DNA of 13,616 nt, from positions 1 through 13,616 of the forward strand of contig CANHCG010000014.1 of NCBI GenBank assembly GCA_947459055.1. Direction: 5' to 3'. The position numbers were made by a program, and so were the translations under genes. The notes under the pieces are model-generated. The model searched no databases and was not told the DNA's origin. It saw only the letters and a program-made list of their open reading frames with translations. The stretch comes from Cytophagaceae bacterium (GTDB lineage Bacteria > Bacteroidota > Bacteroidia > Cytophagales > Spirosomataceae). Position 1 is the first letter of the stretch. The number at the start of each line of letters is the position of its first letter. Shown here piece by piece: positions 8,694 to 13,616 of this stretch.

Positions 8694-8744
8694 TTCGATT
8701 CACAATATTTTTCCTCGAATGCAGTTTAAGAAAAAACACGAGCT

Positions 8745-10310
8745 ATGATATACAAAATTCTTTGGGCGGACGACGAAATAGACCTTTTAACCCCCTATAT
8801 CCTATTTTTAGAAGGAAAAGGCTATCAAGTAACGGCGGTTAATTCAGGGGCGGATGCCATGGAATTAGTAATCAAACAAAAATTTGATGTCTTGTTTTTG
8901 GACGAAAATATGCCCGGGATGTCTGGTTTAGAGGTTTTAATTGCCATCAAACAAATTCGCCCGAATCTTCCCGTTATCATGATTACGAAATCAGAGGAAG
9001 AAGAATTAATGGAAGATGCAATCGGTTCCAAAATTGCAGATTACCTCATTAAACCCTTGAATCCGAACCAGTTATTACTTTCCGTTAAACGGATTTTTGA
9101 TAAAAAGAGATTAGAGGAGGAGAAGACGAATTTAAGCTACCAACAAGAATTTCGAGAGCTTTCCATCCGATATCAAGACCATTTAAATGCGGAAGAATGG
9201 GCAGATATTTACAAAAAACTATCCTATTGGGAGCTCGAAATCGATAATACGGAGAATAAATCGATGGCGGAGGTGTTAACAAATCAAAAGTCCGAGGCAA
9301 ACGTACATTTCGGGAAATTCATCGAAAAAAACTACGAGAGTTGGCTTCAAAAACCGGATTCAAACACACCTATTTTATCGCATTTGATGATGCGGAAATT
9401 TGTATTCCCATTGATTAATGACAAAAGTCCATTGTTTTTCATCCTGATTGATAATTTAAGGTATGACCAATGGAAAATATTGGAGGTATTTATACAAGAA
9501 TATTTCCAATTGGAAAGTGAAAAGACTTATTATTCGATATTACCAACCACCACGGCCTTCGCTCGAAATTCGATTTTCGCAGGAATGATGCCGAGTGAAA
9601 TTCAGAAAAATTTTGCAGATAAATGGGTAAACGATATCGGCGATTCCGAGGACGAGGAGGGATTTAATCAGCATGAGGAATTTTACCTTCAAGAACAAGT
9701 TAGGCGATTGAAAATCAATGCAAAAACTTCGTATCATAAGATAATTCATCAATATCAAGGAAAACAGTTAGTTGATAATTTCAACAAACTCCTCACCAAT
9801 GACCTGAATGTCATTGTTTATAATTTTGTTGATATGCTTTCACATGCGCGGACGGATATGGCAATGATCAAGGAGTTAGCACCCGATGAATCCGCCTATC
9901 GATCATTGACGGCGAGTTGGTTCCAACATTCGCCTTTATTCGACTTATTAAAGCGTATTGCGACAAAAAAAGGCCGAGTTATTATCACGACGGACCATGG
10001 AATGATTCGGGTACAAAATCCAATTAAAATCGTCGGCGATCGCCAAACCAATACAAATTTGCGCTACAAACAAGGAAAAAATTTGAATTGGGATGCATCA
10101 AATAAAATGATGGTGGTACGCAAGCCTGAAACGATTTTCCTACCCAAACCAAATGTGTCCACGGCCTATGTGTTCGCGAAAGAAGATGGAATGTTTGCTT
10201 ATCCAAATAATTACAATCACTATGTGAATCATTATCGGAACACCTTCCAGCATGGAGGTATATCCCTCGAGGAATGCATCATACCCGTGGTATATCTGAC
10301 GGGTAAGTAA
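8745..10310 (+). CDS. porX: Response regulator with PglZ domain, type IX secretion regulator
   Basis: PorX, with the histidine kinase PorY and the sigma factor SigP, controls type IX secretion genes in Bacteroidota; it is cytoplasmic. The 521-residue length matches PorX (about 520). Residues 1-120 are a receiver domain with acidic D9/D10, phospho-acceptor D53 in LFLDENMPG, T81, and K103 in YLIKP. A helical linker follows to about residue 200. The rest is a PglZ domain of the alkaline phosphatase superfamily. Likely metal-site residues are D236 in LIDNLRYDQW, T268-T270 in PTTTAFARNS, H367 in SHARTD, D417/H418 in TTDHG, and H503 in QHGGISLEE. All are intact, so it should be a working enzyme of the type shown to hydrolyse oligonucleotides. 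It diverges from the IscA-like/ppx operon. No porY is in the window. Confidence 0.95.
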   Translation: MIYKILWADDEIDLLTPYILFLEGKGYQVTAVNSGADAMELVIKQKFDVLFLDENMPGMSGLEVLIAIKQIRPNLPVIMITKSEEEELMEDAIGSKIADYLIKPLNPNQLLLSVKRIFDKKRLEEEKTNLSYQQEFRELSIRYQDHLNAEEWADIYKKLSYWELEIDNTENKSMAEVLTNQKSEANVHFGKFIEKNYESWLQKPDSNTPILSHLMMRKFVFPLINDKSPLFFILIDNLRYDQWKILEVFIQEYFQLESEKTYYSILPTTTAFARNSIFAGMMPSEIQKNFADKWVNDIGDSEDEEGFNQHEEFYLQEQVRRLKINAKTSYHKIIHQYQGKQLVDNFNKLLTNDLNVIVYNFVDMLSHARTDMAMIKELAPDESAYRSLTASWFQHSPLFDLLKRIATKKGRVIITTDHGMIRVQNPIKIVGDRQTNTNLRYKQGKNLNWDASNKMMVVRKPETIFLPKPNVSTAYVFAKEDGMFAYPNNYNHYVNHYRNTFQHGGISLEECIIPVVYLTGK

Positions 10311-10982
10311 TTAAAGGGAGTCGACAGGAAAAATAGAACCCCCATCGCATTTGTAAATGACACCTGGTACTTGGCGCATGGTATTATAATCATGACTGGC
10401 CATGATGATGGCGGTGCCTTGTTGGTTTAACTGCTTAAACAACTGCATAATTTCCAAGGAAACCTCTGGATCTAAGTGACCTGTCGGTTCATCAGCCAAT
10501 AATAAAACGGGATTATTTAAAATCGCACGGGCGATACAAATGCGTTGTTGTTCTCCACCTGACAAACGGTGCACACGCTTATGAATGGCATTTGACATTC
10601 CTACTTGCGCCAAAACCGTTTCGATGCGTGTTTTTATTTCCGCTTGATTCGTATGACCCGTAGCTTCTAAAACAAAAGCTAAGTTTTTTTCGACATCTCG
10701 ATCCGTAAGTAATTGGAAATCTTGAAATACAAAACCCAATTTTCGACGAAGAAAAGGAATATCCGCCGATTTTAATTGGTTCAGCGAATAACCTGCGACC
10801 GTAGCTTGGCCAGCATCAATCGGTAATTCAGCAAAAATCGATTTAAAAAAAGTACTTTTCCCACTGCCTGTTTTTCCAATCAAATACACAAAATCTCCTG
10901 CTTGCAGATTCATGGAAATATCCTGAAGCGTAGGAAGACCGTCTTGTGAGACGTGTACATGTTCGAAGGATAAAACAGACAT
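10311..10982 (-). CDS. ftsE: FtsE-type ABC transporter ATPase (cell division)
   Basis: FtsE is the ATPase of the FtsEX complex, which links the division ring to peptidoglycan hydrolases at the inner membrane. The 223-residue single-domain ATPase fits. It has Walker A GKTGSGKST at 36-44, Q-loop Q87 in FVFQDFQLL, signature LSGGEQQ at 140-146, Walker B VLLLADE at 159-165 followed by PTGHLD, and the switch H197 in ASHD. FQDFQLL and the DRDVEKN segment are typical of FtsE. LolD/MacB-type ATPases are the main alternative, though lack of their usual neighbours and these motifs favour FtsE. The membrane partner FtsX is not in the window; in this phylum the two are often not adjacent. It follows tal by 14 nt and probably shares its transcript. 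Its stop touches that of porX. Confidence 0.88.
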   Translation of the reverse strand: MSVLSFEHVHVSQDGLPTLQDISMNLQAGDFVYLIGKTGSGKSTFFKSIFAELPIDAGQATVAGYSLNQLKSADIPFLRRKLGFVFQDFQLLTDRDVEKNLAFVLEATGHTNQAEIKTRIETVLAQVGMSNAIHKRVHRLSGGEQQRICIARAILNNPVLLLADEPTGHLDPEVSLEIMQLFKQLNQQGTAIIMASHDYNTMRQVPGVIYKCDGGSIFPVDSL

Positions 10983-10996
10983 AGTGTTAGAATTAA

Positions 10997-11656
10997 TTAT
11001 TTTTGAGTTCCTTTTGCATGATCAGCTAGGAAAGTAGCCAAGCCAGAATCTGTTAAGGGATGTTTCAATAAGGCTAAAATGGCAGACAATGGCCCCGTCA
11101 TCACATCAGAACCCGCCTCAGCACATTTTATGATGTGCATGGAATGACGCACAGAAGCCGCTAAAATTTGAGTATCAAATTCGTAATTATCATAAATCAA
11201 CCGAATTTGCTCGATTAATTCAATACCATCAAAGGAAATATCATCTAAACGACCTACGAATGGAGATACATAAGTCGCACCGGCCTTAGCTGCCAGCAAA
11301 GCCTGACCCGCTGAAAAAACCAAGGTACAATTCGTCTTAATCCCACGATCAGAAAAATATTTCAAAGCCTTAATACCGTCTTTAATCATCGGAATTTTAA
11401 CGACAATTTTTTCATCTAATTCAGCTAATTCTTCCCCTTCACGAATCATTCCCGCTAAATCGGTGGCGATGACTTCCGCCGATACATCCCCATCTACAAT
11501 GTCACAAATGGCTTTGTAGTGACGTAACACTTGGTCTTTCCCGAAAATGCCTTCTTTGGCCATCAAGGAAGGATTCGTAGTTACCCCATCCAAAATACCT
11601 AAATCCTGTGCCTCCCGAATGTGTTCTAAATTCGCTGTGTCGATAAAAAATTTCAT
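10997..11656 (-). CDS. tal: Small (FSA/TalC-type) transaldolase
   Basis: This pentose-phosphate enzyme transfers a dihydroxyacetone unit between sugar phosphates through a lysine Schiff base. The 219-residue length is that of the small family shared by fructose-6-phosphate aldolase and short transaldolases. D6 is in FFIDTAN, N28 in TTNPSL, and the Schiff-base lysine K87 in VVKIPM. E61 in SAEVIATD and F133 in SPFVGRLDD replace the Gln and Tyr reported at these sites in E. coli fructose-6-phosphate aldolase, so transaldolase is the better call. The open frame continues upstream to 11851, but the conserved N-terminus MKFFIDTAN begins at 11656, and the extra 65 codons have no family match and overlap the TPR gene's start. 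It diverges from the TPR gene and leads the tal-ftsE unit. Confidence 0.95.
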   Translation of the reverse strand: MKFFIDTANLEHIREAQDLGILDGVTTNPSLMAKEGIFGKDQVLRHYKAICDIVDGDVSAEVIATDLAGMIREGEELAELDEKIVVKIPMIKDGIKALKYFSDRGIKTNCTLVFSAGQALLAAKAGATYVSPFVGRLDDISFDGIELIEQIRLIYDNYEFDTQILAASVRHSMHIIKCAEAGSDVMTGPLSAILALLKHPLTDSGLATFLADHAKGTQK

Positions 11657-11686
11657 ATGATCGAATTGTTTATATGCAAAAAAAAA

Positions 11687-11766
11687 TGGCAAATTCACCG
11701 CTACGACCAACCTACCCTTGCTTTGATCAAAATCTGGGGGATTCAGCGGGAGCTGGTAATTTGCCA
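11687..11766. repeat. Imperfect inverted repeat in the tal / TPR intergenic region
   Basis: TGGCAAATTCACC at 11687-11699 on the plus strand is matched on the minus strand by TGGCAAATTACC (11766-11755). They differ by one extra base, and the centre is about 55 nt long. A third, weaker core, AATTTGC, lies at 11813-11819. Between the arms is a perfect 10-base palindrome, TTTGATCAAA (11722-11731). The whole 186-nt gene-free region (11657-11842) is otherwise AT-rich, with a nine-A run at about 11678-11686. These sites could be operators for the divergent genes. Confidence 0.4.
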
Positions 11767-11830
11767 GGACAAATGTCGACAAAAACCTGCTTTTTTCAAA
11801 ATAAATATGGATAATTTGCTGATCGATTAA

Positions 11831-11838
11831 TACCTTTA
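11831..11838 (+). promoter_or_regulatory. Candidate -7-like element (TACCTTTA) before the TPR gene
   Basis: TACCTTTA differs from the Bacteroidota -7 consensus TAnnTTTG only in its last base, and it ends 4 nt before the ATG at 11843. This is the same spacing seen at the DUF3078 gene. No clear -33 element is present; a TTTG at 11815-11818 is too close. Confidence 0.3.
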
Positions 11839-11842
11839 TGCC

Positions 11843-12556
11843 ATGCAACAATTGAAGAAAAATTTCCTTTTTATCCTATGCGCGTTCCTGGCTTGGCAGT
11901 GTTCAAATTCAGCAGATGCGTGGTTGGAACAAGCCAAAGAACGATTAAAAAAGGGGGAATTAATTAGCGCAAGAGAATCTATCGAGAAGGCCATCGAAAA
12001 AAACCCAGGCTATGCGGAAGCGTATAATTTACGGGGGGTGATTCATTTTCAGGAGAAAAAATTAGTGGAGGCCGAACAGGATTATGCCAAAGCCGTTGAA
12101 TTAAAACCCTCCTTATACCCAGCCCAATTAAATTTGGCCGCCGTACGCATGGAAAATTTACAATGGCAAAAGGCGCTTGCTCCACTCGAAAAGGCGGTCC
12201 AATTACAACCTGATTCGAGTGCAGGGTATCTCCAACGAGGCATAGTTCTTGCCGCCCTACAAAAACCAAACCAAGCAAAATCAGATTTCAGTACCTGTAT
12301 TCGATTAAATCCAAACGAAATTAATGCGTTGTACAACCGAGGGAATTTGTATTTTCAGGAGGCCAAATTAGATTCAGCTACCTTAGATTTTGAAAAATCA
12401 ATTGCAATTGACCCTAATTTTGGCAAGGCTTATTATGCTATTGGACTTTGTTATTACAAGAAAAATGAAACTGAAAAAGCTTGTTTAGCCTTCAATCAAG
12501 CAAATAAATTACACTACCCTGGGGCCAAAGATGCGCTCAAAAACCTTTGTCCTTAA
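11843..12556 (+). CDS. Exported TPR-repeat protein, possible lipoprotein
   Basis: The role is unknown; TPR arrays usually mediate protein contacts. The 237-residue product has a basic N-terminus, a hydrophobic signal core (about 8-18), and a Cys at 20 in [11 protein letters not shown] lipoprotein is plausible because Ser/Asn/Ser/Asp follow the Cys, but Gln at -1 is unusual for a lipobox, so secretion without lipidation is possible. Residues from about 25 to 227 form roughly six 34-residue TPR units, with repeated signatures such as [32 protein letters not shown] and [16 protein letters not shown]. The protein ends shortly after the last unit, at KNLCP, with no further domain. It leads a plus-strand unit and is 11 nt from the next gene. 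Confidence 0.92.
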   Translation: MQQLKKNFLFILCAFLAWQCSNSADAWLEQAKERLKKGELISARESIEKAIEKNPGYAEAYNLRGVIHFQEKKLVEAEQDYAKAVELKPSLYPAQLNLAAVRMENLQWQKALAPLEKAVQLQPDSSAGYLQRGIVLAALQKPNQAKSDFSTCIRLNPNEINALYNRGNLYFQEAKLDSATLDFEKSIAIDPNFGKAYYAIGLCYYKKNETEKACLAFNQANKLHYPGAKDALKNLCP

Positions 12557-12567
12557 CCCTTGAACCT

Positions 12568-12924
12568 ATGAAAAAATTACAAAGTATCACAGGAATTTTG
12601 TTTGCCATCGTATTCATCTTGTTTGCTTATTGGCAATTTAATGACCCCGACCCTATCCTTTGGGTACCGATATATGCCACGGCTTCGTATGTTGCCTTTC
12701 AATCCTACCGCGATCAATTGAATTCGGAATTAGTCATCGTGTTATTTATTTTAACTACGGCTGCAGGAATCCAACTTTGGTCTGAAATGACCGCTTGGGA
12801 AGGTTTTATGACCGATGGACTCAGCATGAAAACCATCAATCAAGAATTAGCCCGCGAGGCAGTTGGTCTTTGGATTGTTTCATTTGCATTTGCTCTTTTT
12901 TATATCATCAAACGTGCAAAATAA
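12568..12924 (+). CDS. TMEM220-family small integral membrane protein
   Basis: The family's function is unknown, although it occurs in bacteria and animals. With the ATG at 12568 the product has 118 residues. The conserved block FAYWQFNDPDPILWVPIY follows the first helix, and this is the signature of TMEM220. Four hydrophobic segments are visible, at about residues 5-20, 28-44, 54-70 and 98-115, which suggests a four-helix inner-membrane protein. An upstream TTG at 12547 is in frame, but it would overlap the TPR gene and add a non-conserved leader, so I prefer the ATG. The stop lies one base before the next gene's ATG, indicating cotranscription. Confidence 0.9.
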   Translation: MKKLQSITGILFAIVFILFAYWQFNDPDPILWVPIYATASYVAFQSYRDQLNSELVIVLFILTTAAGIQLWSEMTAWEGFMTDGLSMKTINQELAREAVGLWIVSFAFALFYIIKRAK

Positions 12925-12925
12925 G

Positions 12926-13616
12926 ATGTTAGATTTAGGTTTCGTTTCCGCTATTTTACCCAATAAAACCTTAGATGAGGTATTGGACTTTGCCCACAAA
13001 GAACAATTTACTTGTGTGGAAATTATGTGTTGGCCTTCCACCAATCAAGATACGCGCCGCTATGCGGGCGTTTCGCATATCGCCGTGGACAACCTAAACT
13101 CCGAGGAATTAAGCCAACTAAAAGCTAAAATCGAAGCACATCCCACCAAAATTTCTGCCCTTGGCTATTATCCCAATCCCATGGATCCGGATGAAAACCA
13201 AGCCATTTTTTATCGGGAACATATCAAAAAAGTGATCCGAGCCGCCGCTGCGCTGGGCATTCAAAACGTAAATACCTTTATTGGACGAGATTTTACCAAA
13301 AATGTCGCTTATAACATCGCGAAATTCAAAGAAGTTTGGCCTGAAATAATCGCCTTAGCAGATTCATTGGATATAAAAATAGGGATAGAAAATTGCCCCA
13401 TGTTTTTCTCCGATGATGAATGGCCTGGTGGTAAAAATTTAATGACCACACCAAAAATTTGGGACCAATTATTTGACATCATTCCTTCCCCGAATTTTGG
13501 GCTGAATTATGACCCATCACACATGGTTTTTCAAATGATGGATTACCTCTACCCCATTTATGCTTATAAAGAAAAACTACATCACATTCATCTAAAGGAT
13601 GTTAAAGTTTATCAAG
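12926..13616 (+). CDS. Sugar phosphate isomerase/epimerase, N-terminal part (runs off window)
   Basis: This belongs to the xylose-isomerase-like TIM-barrel family, whose members isomerise or epimerise sugars and related keto compounds with a divalent metal; the substrate here is unknown. The frame is open from the ATG at 12926 to the window edge, giving 230 residues and one extra base; complete members have about 280-320. It begins MLDLGFVSAILPNKTLDEVL. Likely metal and active-site residues are the Glu in KIGIENCPM, Asp and His in NYDPSHMVF, and His in HHIHLKD near the cut. There is no signal peptide in the first residues. It starts one base after the TMEM220 stop, so it is probably in the same operon as the TPR gene. 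Functional pairing with these neighbours is not evident. Confidence 0.92.
   Translation, partial: MLDLGFVSAILPNKTLDEVLDFAHKEQFTCVEIMCWPSTNQDTRRYAGVSHIAVDNLNSEELSQLKAKIEAHPTKISALGYYPNPMDPDENQAIFYREHIKKVIRAAAALGIQNVNTFIGRDFTKNVAYNIAKFKEVWPEIIALADSLDIKIGIENCPMFFSDDEWPGGKNLMTTPKIWDQLFDIIPSPNFGLNYDPSHMVFQMMDYLYPIYAYKEKLHHIHLKDVKVYQ

Noticed and set aside
8437..8739. 100-codon minus-strand frame over the IscA-like gene and the divergent promoter region
   Set aside because: It is out of frame with the IscA-like protein, covers the promoter region and shows no coherent protein features.
11657..11851. 65-codon N-terminal extension of the transaldolase frame
   Set aside because: The family N-terminus MKFFIDTAN starts at 11656. 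The extension has no recognisable domain, and its start would overlap the TPR gene's start codon.
12547..12567. TTG start for the TMEM220-family gene
   Set aside because: It overlaps the TPR gene's coding end and adds seven residues with no family support. The ATG at 12568 gives a natural N-terminal helix.

Overview
The window looks like ordinary chromosomal DNA of a member of the Bacteroidota, most likely a Cytophagales-type aquatic bacterium. Four things point there: a PorX-type receiver-PglZ regulator of type IX secretion, several families found mainly in this phylum (DUF3078, TIGR02757/DUF2400, a DUF4905-like protein), starts without clear Shine-Dalgarno sequences, and Bacteroidota-type -7 promoter motifs (TAnnTTTG). 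The genus is inference. The DNA is AT-rich and extremely compact: I count 16 protein genes, and only about 3.5% lies outside them. The longest gene-free stretch is 186 bases (11657-11842). I see no rRNA, tRNA, CRISPR, insertion sequence, integrase or phage gene.

Layout. (1) 1-2936, minus strand: kdsB (CMP-Kdo synthesis for LPS), then the N-terminal 719 residues of cobalamin-dependent methionine synthase metH, cut by the window edge. (2) 2997-6494, plus strand: a tight five-gene run with a DUF4905-like protein, a secreted protein with two LysM domains and a degenerate RlpA-like barrel, an unreported 54-residue membrane protein, a TIGR02757 protein with a DNA-glycosylase-like motif, and an aldose 1-epimerase-like protein. 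(3) 6534-7424: a DUF3078 outer-membrane protein, probably with its own promoter. (4) 7425-8614, minus: a HesB/IscA-like protein lacking the C-terminal cysteine pair, joined by a 1-nt overlap to a Ppx/GppA phosphatase. (5) 8745-10310, plus: porX, diverging from group 4. (6) 10311-11656, minus: tal (small transaldolase) then an FtsE-type ABC ATPase. (7) 11843-13616, plus: a TPR protein, a TMEM220-family membrane protein and the start of a TIM-barrel sugar isomerase/epimerase.

Several genes serve the cell envelope: kdsB (LPS), the LysM/RlpA-like protein (peptidoglycan), the DUF3078 protein (outer membrane), the FtsE-type ATPase (division) and PorX (secretion). They do not form one pathway. The rest is central metabolism (metH, tal, sugar enzymes, ppx).

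I found no clear new defence or mobile system. The most useful second-look items are the 54-residue membrane protein, the likely catalytic loss in the RlpA-like domain, the cysteine-poor IscA-like protein, the glycosylase-like signature in TIGR02757, near-leaderless promoter placement at three genes, two convergent gene pairs whose stop codons touch, and an imperfect 12-13 base inverted repeat upstream of tal and the TPR gene.
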